This document shows positions 33,401 to 44,990 of a DNA stretch of 64,000 nucleotides, in pieces (within the stretch, counting starts at the first letter, position 1; each line of letters begins with the position of its first letter). The translations under genes and the position numbers were made by a program. The DNA is from Malachius bipustulatus. Its lineage: Eukaryota > Arthropoda > Insecta > Coleoptera > Melyridae. Below the pieces are notes generated by a model, which was not told the DNA's origin, searched no databases, and worked only from the letters and a program-made list of their open reading frames with translations. The stretch lies in assembly GCA_910589415.1 (NCBI GenBank), contig OU342632.1, forward strand, positions 13,085,507-13,149,506, written 5' to 3'.

Positions 33401-35800
33401 GTATCTTCTTTAAAATCTTACATTTTCAAATTAGTGCAAAATTACAATAAATTAGGTACCTACTTGTGTTTCATTATGAATTTTTATGCCATGTAAGGTA
33501 ATTTTCAAATCGATTTTAAGCGAAAACGGTGTATGTTATCGAAATTCAACAAGACGACCTTTTTTGTGTAAAACACTTCAACATTTCATAATCTGATATC
33601 TAATCTTGGCACAACGTACATGCAAAAAAGTTTTGGTGGTTTTAACATCACTCCTCACCTATCTGACCCCCCCCCCCCCTAATGGAAATTTTAAAATTGT
33701 TGTAATTGCATCTTATTGGCCATAAAAAGTTTGATAAATTCCCAAAATTTCACTTTTCTATCTTGAACGCGTTCGGAGATATTAAATAAAAACCGTCTTC
33801 ATGGGCCCCCCTTTCGGGGGCTGTAGCCCCCTTAGGGAGCATTTCTCGACCTATTTTTATAGAAACTTTTTTTCATATTTTTGAAAATAGAATCTGCTGT
33901 TTCAGTATTGCACGCTATAGTTACGGGACAACCTGTATAGTTCAATCAATAATGGGGAGTGGAGTATATTCAGGTATTCTTTTTATTGAGGAAAGTGGCC
34001 TTGTGTATAATATTATATTCACTTTTAATTAACAAAAACAGTCCAATTCCACTATAATGTAATAATTTATATTATTACCTATACAGGCTGTCCCAAGCTT
34101 ATTCGTAGCGGTCTCTGTAGGCCAAACGATGGACTTTTTCAAAAAACTTTTTGAAGAGAAAAACGGCATACATGTCCCTATTTTAACTTTTTATGTACCT
34201 ACTATCCTATGGTATTGAAAAATTTGTACTTTCTTTGATTTTTTTATTTGGCGACGCGTGGAGAAATCTCAGAATTTATCAAATTTTTTATCACCCTGTA
34301 TAAACATTTCATCTACATCATAGGATAGTACCTACATGAACAGTTAAAATAGGGACATGTAAGTCGTTTTTCTCTATCTCGAGCCGTTTTCGTTGTACAG
34401 GGCCTTGAACTTGAAAAATGCCGATTTTCACTTATTTATAACTCACAAACTTCTGAATTTAAACACCAACTGTAAAAGCCAATCTTATTTTTTCTTCTCA
34501 GACAATCTAAAAATGCAATAACATATAGGAGTATTCCATCTGAAAAAAACATAGCTTTGATATGCTACTCTCATATGGGACACTCTGTATAGTCCAAAAT
34601 AATTTTAAATAATGGCCATTGTGATCCTGTACTTGAATTATCAAAAAGTTTTTTGAAAAAGTCCATCATTTGGCCTACATAGACCGCTTCGAATAAGCTG
34701 TGGGACATCCTGTATATGTATAACATAAAATAAATATATTTTCCTGGGTTGATCTCTTCTAATTCCATATGTGAGAGAATCCCTCACGCGCGAGTGCTCA
34801 TATTATATGTTACAGTCAACCTAGCAAGTAGTGCTGCCGGGTTAATGATCTTACATTTTTAATCGATAATTAACTCGAAAAGGGAGTAGAATTCATTTCC
34901 AACACTGTCAGACTATAATATTTCGATAATACAATGGCATTTTAAAAGCAGGGATTTTCTGATAGATTTGAAATTACGTTTAACCAATCGGATCTTTATA
35001 GAGTGGATGTGCCAAAATTTCCTTCTAGGGGATGTTAGGTGGTCGTATTTAGAAGATTTTGTTTTAAATAAACTAAAATCTTAAATGTATCTATTATGTA
35101 TAAATCTTAGATGAATTTAACGTGTTTGAAGCCACCCTTAGAATCAATGAGTCAAAATTTTCTTCCAAGGGATGTTAAATGTAAAGGAGTAAAATATTTT
35201 GAAGATGTGAAAAATTTGGATCGCATGGATGAATGAAACAGAGGACAACGGGTATAGTTAGATACATTTGAAAATTGTGTAATAATTGTTTTCCTTGACC
35301 TCAAATATGTGTGGACAAAAAAATTTGTGGTCTGAAGAAATTTGGAAGCGGGGATATAGATAATTCACCTTTAGTCAAACACGGCCGTGCCGCAATACAA
35401 TCAAGATGGCTGATGAACAAGTTGGTTCCTATCCAAAATTGAAGGCTAAGTACCCAAAAATAAAAAACTAGGCAAACATAGTGATTTCTGTTTCCATTAT
35501 TCCTCATCCTATTAATGCTTGACTGAAACAAAGCCTGCCTTCTTCTATCAATGCTTTTAGTTAACCAGAATATTATAGAAACACAAAGGGAAAACCTACA
35601 TCTTGACTTCAATAGGTGTGCTCTTTTATTTTAATGTAAATAAGAATACTGCAAGGAATTTTAATATCTTCATATTATTATTATTCACATTATTATTAAA
35701 TACCTGCTATTTGTGCCTTCGTGATAACTTGGGGTATTTCCACCCAATCAGCTAGACAATATTGGGTAATAAAAAAGAGTATTAGAATGGAGCACCACAT
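30288..35800 (-). CDS. Acidic type I membrane protein, 281 residues, 4 exons
   Basis: Exons 35704-35800, 32916-33329, 32652-32815 and 30288-30458 join in frame (846 bp). The start ATG (35798-35800) opens a signal peptide of about 17 residues (MWCSILILFFITQYCLA). The ectodomain is Ser/Thr- and Asp/Glu-rich with an extreme acidic run (DEEDYYDEDDEEDDDFEDA) and NSSSNYS sequons. A hydrophobic helix (ALMTISFLTFAVYIVKYVL) follows near residues 206-224, then a basic stretch, a Thr-run (STTTTTTI) and GRRKRE in the tail. I do not recognise a family. Introns 1 and 3 contain fold-back elements. Confidence 0.85.
30677..31259. mobile_element. 583-bp near-perfect fold-back element
   Basis: Begins ACAGGGTGTACCAGCTCGAT and ends with its reverse complement. 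Arms (30677 to about 30934 and about 31003-31259) differ at only a few bases. It lies in intron 3 of the minus-strand gene. Confidence 0.92.
31566..32424. mobile_element. 859-bp imperfect fold-back element
   Basis: GTGAGGCGCGAGAACCTTAG at the left is matched by CTCGCGCCTCACCCTGT at the right, with long inverted arms (GGTTATACCGGAAGTTGC / GGCAACTTCCGGTATAACC) and an internal TATACAGGGTGTCCCATTT. The left terminal ACAGGG is worn. It lies in the same intron as the previous element. The composition suggests an element within an element. Confidence 0.75.
32652..32815 (-). CDS. Exon 3: juxtamembrane and transmembrane segment
   Basis: Acceptor TTCTTTAG, donor GTAAGT, phase 1 in and 0 out, 164 bp. 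Has RRIKSLWYPKKTDAAEARGH, a His/acidic stretch and the single transmembrane helix. Confidence 0.85.
32916..33329 (-). CDS. Exon 2: acidic ectodomain
   Basis: Acceptor TTTGTAG, donor GTAAGT, phase 1-1, 414 bp. Encodes the Ser/Thr-rich and acidic region, then an amphipathic part (FLPFMKRIQNSLLSK, LVLSNLRDNMLYEI). Confidence 0.85.
33667..33679. repeat. Poly-C run
   Basis: Thirteen C in a row in an otherwise AT-rich intron; sequencing length there is uncertain. Confidence 0.7.
34083..34713. mobile_element. 631-bp nested fold-back element
   Basis: Ends ACAGGCTGTCCCAAGCTTAT and its inverted copy (AGCTGTGGGACATCCTGT) with arms of about 80 bp; an inner inverted pair (about 34160-34230 and 34293-34370, with TAGGGACATGTAAG) gives a second stem. 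Lies in intron 1 of the minus-strand gene. Confidence 0.75.
35704..35800 (-). CDS. Exon 1: signal peptide
   Basis: ATG followed by a hydrophobic core and a short C-region (YCLADW), then QVITKAQIA; donor GTATTT after 97 coding bases (phase 1). Confidence 0.82.
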
Positions 35801-35933
35801 TTTTACAATAACAATTGGACTACTGAATACACTGCCACACTAACAACTTATGAAGATGTTTCAAATTACTAAAACTGTTAGAACACTTTGTCACAAAGCG
35901 TAAAATTACATTAAAGTGATGGAACTAATAGGG

Positions 35934-35942
35934 CTTATATTA
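35934..35942 (-). promoter_or_regulatory. Possible TATA box
   Basis: TTAATATAAG on the minus strand, about 135 bp upstream of the signal-peptide ATG; an initiator-like ATCACT lies about 20-25 bp downstream. Position is reasonable but the sequence is AT-rich, so weak. Confidence 0.35.
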
Positions 35943-36209
35943 AAATAACTTTCAAGAGTAACAGTATTTATTTTTTCTACAAGTGAACTATTTTCACTTC
36001 TCAAACAATTTTTACAAACGCCATACATAGTAATAGATATATAAAAATTTATATAACGTAATTATAAATGTATATTATGTAATTATTATTAAATATTTTA
36101 CTAGAAAAACATTTCTAGTAACTTAGAACAACAATTCTAGTAAGATTCATCCAAAATTTCTTGTGACAATCTACCTTCGTTTTCATGAGACACCATGATT
36201 TTCGCTTCT

Positions 36210-36215
36210 TTTATT
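36210..36215 (-). promoter_or_regulatory. AATAAA after a possible terminal exon (minus strand)
   Basis: On the minus strand, the intron-like segment at 36265-36363 ends TTTCAG and is followed by AAGGCAACAAAATGTTTATT with a TGA, then AATAAA about 50 bp on. This looks like the 3' end of a minus-strand transcript from the repeat array. Confidence 0.35.
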
Positions 36216-36264
36216 CACAGCAACATCTCCTTGATGTAGGCTCAAATAAACATTTTGTTGCCTT

Positions 36265-36363
36265 CTGAAATTTTATAGACTTTATTAGCATTAAAAACAT
36301 TCAGAGTTTGAAAGATAAAACACGAAAAGGTGCTAAACTCACTCTTCTCTCTATGGCACTTAC
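36265..36363 (-). other. Intron-like segment 1 (99 bp)
   Basis: Minus strand: GTAAGTGCCATAGAGAG at the donor, ...AAAATTTCAG at the acceptor. Shares the inner CAAACTCTGA with segment 3. Confidence 0.5.
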
Positions 36364-38678
36364 CAATTTTGGTAGTCTAAGAAAAATCCATCATCATCCT
36401 TTCAGCTCCAAAGCATCGCTTATCCATCAATCCGGGTAGGATGCTGAATAGCAAATAATTTGCATTTCATATAGCAGTCTACTTTCAATTTATCTCACCA
36501 TGGCATGCATCGTTCCTTCATTGCAGCTTGGAAGTCGTCTGCTCGCCATCCATCCTGGCAGCCAAAATCATCCACACCAGCTCGAAGTTGTCGACTTCTC
36601 ATTCATCCTGGTAGCAAAACCTTGGTAGCGGATATGTGATGTGGCATGTATCATCCATTCCAGTTCGAAGCGCTCTTGCATCCCATCCATCCTGGCAGCA
36701 AACTCAGTGCATCCCAGTTCGAAGTCGCCTGCTTTCCGTCCATCCTGGCAGCAAAAATCATCCATATCAGCTCGAAGTTGTTGACTTCCCATCCATCCCG
36801 GCAGCCGAAATCATCCATCCCAGCTCGAAGTGGATCTGCATCATCCCTGCAAGAAGTTTCAGACTTCAATTCACTCAACTAGGCAATTTATTGTCTTCTA
36901 CAAAATTCCTGACATTAAAAATAATCAAAGACATTTAAAAATAGATAAAGTCATCTCTCTATGGCACTCAACATACATTTTCGATAGTCGAAGAATAATC
37001 CGAAGAATTATCTCTGCATTAGAAGCATGAATCATCGCCATCCAGTCAACTCGAAGATATCGGCCCAACTATACTTTTCCAGAATACATTTCAAGATTAA
37101 AGAGATTAAACACTTTTTTATCCCCACTAGTGGTCTCTACTTACCATTCACCTCTCGGAGGCATGCATCATCCATCCAGCCAAGTTTGAAGTCGCCTGCG
37201 TTGCAATCCATCCATGGCTACAGCAAACTTGTTCCATCCCAGCTCGAAGTCGCTTGCTTTCCATCCAACTGGCAGCAAACCTGATCCTTACCATCTTGAA
37301 GTCGTCTGCTTCCCATCCATTCTAACAGCCAAAATCATCCCCACCAGCTCCAAGTTGTTGACTTGCCGACTTGCCATTCATTCTGGCAGCGAACCTGAGT
37401 AGCGGATATGTGATATGCATCATCCATTCCATTTCAAGTGTTCTGCTTCTCAACAATCCTGGCAGCAAACTTGCGTCCATCCCAGCTCGAAGTCGTCTGC
37501 TTCCCATCCATCCTCACAGCAAAAATCCTCCATACCAGCTCGAGAAGTTGTCGATTTCCCATTCAGCTTGGCAGCAAGCTTGGTTCATTACATCTCGAAG
37601 TCATCTGCTTCCTATCTATTCTGGTAGCTAAAATGATTCATCCATCAAGCTGTCCTCCATACAAGTTGTCTGCGTCTGATTCTTTCTTGCTGCAAACCCG
37701 TTCCATCCCAGCTTGAAATTGTCTACTTTCCATCCAACCTGGGTAGCAGATGATCTAGCATTGCACGATATGCATCCTCTATACCAGCTGAAAGTAGACT
37801 GCTTGCCATCGGTCAGCAAATCGGATCCGTTCATCAAGCTCTGCCAGTTGTCTTCATTTCATTTCAACTCACCCCGACAGAACGAGCTCAATTAAAAAAT
37901 GCCGCGTGCAGATGACCTATATGTCCTTGGCGTCCCCTTGGAGTTGTCTGCTTCCATTCATCCTGGTAGCTAAATTATTAGTAAAGTAAAGAACTTACCT
38001 GTATTTCTGATGAATTCTGATCCCACTTTCCAGGTCGAAGTGATCCATATCCCACTTTCCAGCTCGAAGTGATCCATTCTGGCAGCCAGCTAGGAAATTA
38101 CCTTTCATCTCTATTCTACCTTGGAGTAGTGTGCATCCCATCCAACCTACTAGCAGCTTGATCCATCCTAACTCGAAAAACCAGAAGGTGTCTGCTTCCC
38201 ATTCACCCTAGCATGAGAACTTACATCCATCTCAGTTCGAAGTAGTTGTTTTGCTTTCCATTTACTGTGGCGGCAAAGATGAGTAGCAGATGTTCTATCT
38301 CTTTGTGGAATTCATGATCCATGCTGGCAGCAAAATGCAATATCTATCACAGCGCAGAGTTGTCCGTTTCCAATCCCACCTGCTAGCACCAAAGCAGGTT
38401 AGCGGATGACCTGCCTCTCTATGGTATACATCATCTGTCCCAGCATGAAGTTGTCTCCTTTGTAACTATTCCTAACTTGATACTCATGCAGTAACAGATG
38501 ACATGCATCATCCTTCATCATCGATTTTCCATCTCTTGTAGAGAAGCGGACGACCTATCTCTCAATACCATCCACTGAGATATCTCATTGTCCATACATC
38601 ACCATTGCGGCCATCGCAGTCTGCTTCAGGTCCACCGAAACATCGATTTTTCCCTCTCAGAGAGAAGAATCGGAAATT

Positions 38679-38736
38679 CTGGAAAAACCACCAGAGTTTA
38701 TAACATAAGACTCAACACAGAGGCTTGGGTACTTAC
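38679..38736 (-). other. Intron-like segment 2 (58 bp)
   Basis: Minus strand: GTAAGTACCCAAGCC at the donor, AACTCTGGTGGTTTTTCCAG at the acceptor. Confidence 0.5.
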
Positions 38737-40372
38737 CATCCCTTAAACTTGAAAATCGGATTTCCATATCGTGGCAGTATGCTGGAAGACAAATACTTTT
38801 CTTCCCCTCTAGCAGTCGCTAATTCCTCATTCATCCTCAATTCATCCGAGCTCGAATTCAGCTGCTTTCCATGTACCTTCGCAGCAAAACCTGAACGACA
38901 CCTGCTCGAAGTCGCAGCCTCCTAATCCTAGAAGCAAACCCAATCCATTCCAGCTCCATCAATCCTGGCAGCCTAAGTTGGTTCACACCAGGTCGAAGGC
39001 ATATCTGCTTCCCATCCAACCTGGCAGCAAACTTGGTTCATCTCAGCTGGAGGGTGAGTCCTTCCCATAGATCCTGGCAGCCAAACCTGGTTCACATCAG
39101 CTCGAAGTCGCCTGCTTCCCATTGATCCCGGCAGCTAGGCATGCTTCACACAAACTCGAAGTCGCCTGCTTCCCATTGAGCCTGGCAGCCAAAGCTGGTT
39201 CACACCAGCTCCAAGCGACCTGCTTCCCATTGAGTCTGGCAGCCAAAGCTGGTTCAAATCAGCTCGAAGTCGCCTGCTTCCCATTGATCCCGGTAGCTAA
39301 ACCTGGTTCACACAAGCTCGAACCTGGTTCACACAAGTTCGAAGTCGTCTGCTCCGTAACCACTGCTTTTCAGGATTCTGAGAAGCGAAAGTCCCATTTC
39401 TCTTGCCATCCATAGTCCATAGATCACCCTCGAAGTCGTCTCGGTCCTGGCAGCCAAAGCTGGATCACACCAGCTCGAAGTGGTCTGCTCCGCAAACCAC
39501 TGCTAGCAGGATTCTGAGAAGTGGAAATCCCATTTCTTGTGTCATCCTATCCATAGTCAGATTACCCTCGAAGTCGTCTGCTTTACCTCCACCTCTTCAT
39601 TAGATCGTCCATTGATCTCTGCCTCACCGTGATAGGACTGGGGCAAATGAATGACCAGTGCGGATGATCTATGCTCCCTTGGCATACACCATTTATCCAC
39701 CTCTTGAAGTTATCTGCTCTCATTCATCCTGGCAGAACAATCAGTAGTAAAGCACTTACCGATATTTCCGATGCATTATTATCCAATTTTTCTGGTTGAA
39801 GTAATCTGTATAAACCATTCTGGCAACAAGTTAGTTAACTGACCACTCATCTCTCCACTTTGAAGGTGGTCTGCATCTCATTCATCCTATCTAAGAATGT
39901 GTGCTTTCCCATTCATCTTGGCAGCAGTCTCATCCACCGCGCCTCGAACAGCGAAAGTGTCTGCTTCTCGTTTCTCCTAGCAGTAGCCGATGACCAATCT
40001 CAGCTCGAAGTAGTTTGCTTTCTATTCTGGCGGAAAGGAGGATAGCAGGTGAACTCTACCTCAATCATCATTCATCCCAGCTAGAAGTTGTCTTCCTCCC
40101 GACTATTCCTTCCTAGAAGTCGTCTGCCTACCATTGATCCTGGCAGCCAACCTGGCTTCCAAACGAAACACTCTTTGGCCTGCATCATCGACCTTCCATT
40201 GACTGTCAGCCATCCGCTTTCCATCAATTGTGGAAAGATTCCAAGACGCAGATGACCTATCTCCTCCTATTACCATCAAATGAGATATCACCATTCAAGA
40301 TGCCGTCTGCTTCAGGTCCATATGTGTCCACCAAGTCATTGACTGATCCCTATGTTGGAAGAATTGGAAAAT

Positions 40373-40437
40373 CTGGAAAAACCACCAGAGTTTATGAGTC
40401 TTATGTATCACACAGAAAAACCGCTTGTGGTACTTAC
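40373..40437 (-). other. Intron-like segment 3 (65 bp)
   Basis: Minus strand: GTAAGTACCACAAGCGG at the donor, AACTCTGGTGGTTTTTCCAG at the acceptor; the bases before the donor read CCAAAATGGATT. Confidence 0.5.
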
Positions 40438-40489
40438 AATCCATTTTGGATAGTACAAGATTTATCTCTTCATTTCGTGCGTGAACTAT

Positions 40490-42930
40490 TGCCGTCCATT
40501 AAAGTTGTCTGCTTCCCTTCCAACCTGGCAGCAACCATGGTCCATCTCAGCAGGAAGTTGTCTGCTTCCCGGCGATCCTGGCAGCCAAAGCTGGTTCACA
40601 CCAGCTCGAAATCGCTTGCTTCCCCCATTGATCCTGGCGGCCAAAGCTAGTTCACACCAGCTCGAAGTAGTCTGCTTCCCATCCCACCTGGCAGCAACCA
40701 TGGTCCATCTCAGCTGGAAGTGTCTGCCTCCTGGTGATCCTGGCGGCCAAAGCTGGTTCACACCAGCTCGAAGTCGTCTGCTTCCCATCCCACCTTGCAG
40801 TATCCTTGGTCCATCTCAGCTGAAAGTTGTCTGCCTCCCGGCGATCCTGGTATCCAAAGCTGGTTCACACCAGCTCGAAGTCGTGTGCTTCCCATCCCAC
40901 CTGGCAGCAACCTTGGTCCATCTCAGCTAGAAGTCGCCTGCTTCCCATTGATCCTGGCGGCCAAAGCTGGTTCACACCAGCTCGAAGACGTCTGCTTCCC
41001 ATCCCACCTGGTAGCATCCTTGGTCCATCTCAGCTGGAAGTGTCTGCCTCCTGGTGATCCTGGCGGCCAAAGCTGGTTCACACCAGCTCGAAGTCGTCTG
41101 CTTCCCATCCCACCTGGCAGCAACCTCGGTCCATCTCAGCTAGAACTCGCCTGCTTACCACCAATCCTGGCAGCCAAAGCTAATTCACACCAGCTCGAAG
41201 TTGTCTGCTTTCCTTCCAACCTGGCAGCAACCATGGTCCATCTCAGCTGGAAGTTGTCTTCCTCCCGGCGATCCTGTCATCCAAAGCTGGTTCACACCAG
41301 CTCGAAGTCGTGTGCTTCCCATCCCACCTGGCAGCAACCTTGGTCCATCTCAGCTAGAAGTCGCCTGCTTCCCATTGATCCTGGCGGCCAAAGCTGGTTC
41401 ACACCAGCTCGAAGTCGTCTGCTTCCCATCCCACCTTGCAGCATCCTTGGTCCATTTCAGCTGGAAGTGTCTGCCTCCTGGTGATCCTGGCGGCCAAAGC
41501 TGGTTCACACCAGCTCGAAGTTGTCTGCTTCCCATCCCACCTGGCAGCAACCTCAGTCCATCTCAGCTAGAAGTCGCCTGCTTACCACCAATCCTGGCAG
41601 CCAAAGCTAATTCACACCAGCTCGAAGTTGTCTGCTTTCCTTCCAACCTGGCAGCAACCATGGTCCATCTCAGCTGGAAGTTGTCTTCCTCCCGGCGATC
41701 CTGTCATCCAAAGCTGGTTCACACCAGCTCGAAGTCGTGTGCTTCCCATCCCACCTTGCAGCATCCTTGGTCCATCTCAGCTGGAAGTTGTCTGCCTCCC
41801 TGCGATCCTGGCATCCAAAGCTGGTTCACACCAGCTCGAAGTCGTCTGCTTCACATCCTACCTTGCAGCATCCTTGGTCCATCTCAGCTGGAAGTTGTCT
41901 GCCTCCCTGCGATCCTGGCATCCAAAGCTGGTTCACACCAGCTCGAAGTTGTCTGCTTCCCATCCCACCTGGCAGCAACCTCGGTCTATCTCAGCTAGAA
42001 GTCGCCTGCTTACCACCAATCCTGGCGGCCAAAGCTAATTCACACCAGCTCGAAGTTGTCTGCTTTCCTTCCAACCTGGCAGCAACCATGGTCCATCTCA
42101 GCTGGAAGTTGTCTGCCTCCCTGCGATCCTGGCATCCAAAGCTGGTTCACACCAGCTCGAAGTCGTCTGCTTCCCATCCCACCTGGCAGCAACCTCGGTC
42201 CATCTCAGCTAGAAGTCGCCTGCTTACCACCAATCCTGGCAGTCAAAGCTAATTCACACCAGCTCGAAGTTGTCTGCTTTCCTTCCAACCTGGCAGCAAC
42301 CATGGTCCATCTCAGCTGGAAGTTGTCTTCCTCCCGGCGATCCTATCATCCAAAGCTGGTTCACACCAGCTCGAAGTCGTGTGCTTCCCATCCCACCTGG
42401 CAGCAACCTTGGTCCATCTCAGCTAGAAGTCACCTGCTTCCCATTGATCCTGGCGGCCAAAGCTGGTTCACACCAGCTCGAAGTCGTGTGCTTCCCATCC
42501 CACCTAGCAGCAACCTTGGTCCATCTCAGCTCGAAGTCGCCTGTTTACCACCAATCCTGGCAGCCAAAGCTAGTTCACACCAGCTCGAAGTTGTCTGCTT
42601 CCCGGCGATCCTGGCAGCCAAAGCTGGTTCACACCAGCCCAAAGTCGCCTGCTTCTCATCGATCTTGGCGGCCAAAGCTGGTTCACACCAGCTCGAAGTC
42701 GTCTGCTTCCCATCCCACCTTGTAGCTTCCTAGGTCCACCTCAGCTGGAAGTTGTCTGCCTCCCGGCGATCCTGGCATCCAAAGCTGGTTCACACCAACT
42801 CGAAGTCGCTTGCTTCCCATTGATCCCCGCGGCCAAAGCTGGTTCACATCAGCTCGAAGTTACCTGCTTTCATTAATCCCGGCAGCCAAAGCTGGTACAC
42901 ACCAGCTCGAAGTCGTCTGCTTCCCAACCA
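40490..42930. repeat. Homogenised core of the array: 107/214/427 bp higher-order repeats
   Basis: Alternating 53- and 54-bp units make a dimer of about 107 bp. Landmark GTTGTCTGCTTTCCTTCCAA recurs at 41201, 41628, 42056 and 42270, i.e. spacings of 427, 428 and 214 bp (8, 8 and 4 units). Copies differ at few positions, indicating recent unequal exchange. Long stop-free frames occur on both strands (up to 265 codons at 41201-41998) because the unit lacks stop codons. Confidence 0.9.
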
Positions 42931-43827
42931 TAGCGGAATAAGTGGAAGTTCTGCCATCCATTGTCCATAGATCATCATCGAGGTGGTCTGGCTCACCCTG
43001 ATTGGACTAGGGCGAATGATATAACGACCAATGCGGATGATCTATGCACCCTTGGCACACACCATTTATCCACCTCTTGAAGTTATCTGCTTCCATTCAT
43101 CCTGGTAGAAAAATCAGTAGTAAAGCACTTACCGATATTTGCGTTGCATTATTATCAAATTTTCCTGCTCGATGTAATGTGCATAAGCCATTCTGGCAAC
43201 GAGCTACAACTGACCACTCATCTCTTCATGTATTCCACTTTGAAGGTGATCTGCATCTCATCTCAGGGTGCATCCTGATCCACCCTGCCTCGAACAGCGA
43301 AAGCGTCTGCTTCTCATTTATCCTGGCAGTAGCAGATGACCAATCACAGCTCGAAGTAGTTTGCTTTCCATTTACTTTGGCAGCAAAGCTGGATGGCAGG
43401 TGAACTCTACCTCACAGTGGCATGAATTATCCATCATAGAAGTCATCATCTGCTCTCTATCCACCCTGGCAGGAAACCTCAACCAGCACAGCTATAACTT
43501 GTCTTGATTCTCGCCCCCTGGTGGCAACAAATCTGTATAGCGGATGATGCATTTCTATGTGGCATACATCATCGATCCCAGCTCAAAGTTGTCTTCCTTC
43601 CGACCATTCCTTGCGGGATTAACAGTCATAACACTCTGTGGCCTGCATCACCGACCTTCCATTGACTGTCAGTCATCTTCTTTCCATCAATCGTAGAGAG
43701 ATTCCACGAAGCGGACGACCTTTCTCCTACTACCATATAGTGATTATATCACCATCGAAGCCGTCTGCTTCAGGTCCATATGTCCACCAAATTATCGACT
43801 GATCCCTCTCAGTCGGAAGAATTGGAT

Positions 43828-43913
43828 CTGGAAAAACCACCAGAGTTTATAACAGAAACCACCGGAGTTTATAACGTAAGACTCAACACAGAAAAGAAGC
43901 TTGTGGTACTTAC
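43828..43913 (-). other. Intron-like segment 4 (86 bp)
   Basis: Minus strand: GTAAGTACCACAAGCTTC at the donor, TTTTTCCAG at the acceptor, with an internal 22-bp partial duplication of the CTC[C/T]GGTGGTTT tract. Preceded by CAAAATGGATG. Confidence 0.5.
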
Positions 43914-44189
43914 CATCCATTTTGACTAGTACAAGAATTATCTCTTTGTTGAGTGTGTGAACTATTGCCATTCATTAAAATTGAAGAGATCGGCTTTCCA
44001 TAAATTGTGGCAGTATGCTTGATGGAAAGTTCCTTTCTCTCTCGCAGACTCTACTTCCCATTAATCTTAAATTCTTAATTCATCGTACATCCATCAGAGC
44101 TCGAATTCAGCTGTTTCATTCATCCTCGTGGCAAAACCAGAACCACACCTGCTCAAAGTCGCAGCCTACTATCTACCCTAGAAGCAAAC

Positions 44190-44990
44190 CGAGTCCATCC
44201 CAGCTTGAAGTCGCCTGCATGCCATCAATTCTGGCAGCCAAAGCTGGTTCACATTAGCTCGAAGTCGTCTGCTTCCCATTCCACTTGGCAGCAACCTTGG
44301 TCAATTTCAGTTGGAAGTTGTCTGCTTCCCAGCCATCCTGGCAGCCAAACCGGTTCACATCAGCTCGAAGTACCGGCTTCCCATTAATCCCAGCGGTCAA
44401 AGCTGGGATCAATGCAAGAAGTCGCATGCTTCCATCCAACCTGGCAGCAACCTTGGTCCATCTTAGCTGGAAGTTGTCTGCTTCCTGGTGATCCTGGCAG
44501 CCAAAGCTGGTTCACACCAGCTCGAAGTCGCTTGATTCCCATTGATCCTGGCAGCCAAAGCTGGTTCACACCAGCTCGAAGTCGCTTGATTCCCATTGAT
44601 CCTGGCAGCCAAAGCTGGTTCACACCAGCTCTGCCTACCATCCTACCTGGCAGCATCCATGCTCGATCTCAGCTGGAAGTTGTCTGCCTCCCGGCGATCC
44701 TGGCAGCCAAAGCTGGTGCACACTAGCTCGAAGTCGTCTGCTTCCCATCCCACCTGGCAGCATCCTTGGTCCATCTCAGCTGGAAGTTGTCTGCCTCCTG
44801 GTGATCCTGGTACCAAAGCTGGTTCACACCAGCCCGAAGTCGCTTGCTTCCCATTGATCCCCGCTGCCAAACTGGTTCACATCATCGCGAAGTCATCTGC
44901 ATCCGTTGATCCCGACAGCCAAAGCTGGTTCACACCAGCTCGAAGTCGTCTGCTTTCCAACCATAGCTGGATTAAGTGGAAGTTCCGCCG
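44190..44990. repeat. Second homogeneous block of the same minisatellite
   Basis: Units with CCTGGCAGCCAAAGCTGGTT and CACACCAGCTCGAAGTCG repeat with the 53-54 bp step, including three nearly identical copies at 44490-44640. It is flanked by the same spacers as the main core. Confidence 0.85.

Noticed and set aside
35934..35942. Strong promoter call for the minus-strand gene
   Set aside because: The TATA-like site lies in AT-rich DNA and the initiator is weak, so it is kept only as a low-confidence site.
39729..39759. Extra intron candidates at the GCACTTACCGATATTTCC spacers
   Set aside because: The nearest acceptor would give introns of about 31 bp, too short for normal splicing, so they were left out of the list of seven.
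40481..42733. Long + strand frames (149-265 codons) rich in P-S-Q-L-E-V-x-C-F-P
   Set aside because: Tandem 53/54-bp units lacking stops explain them; overlapping frames on both strands are open equally.
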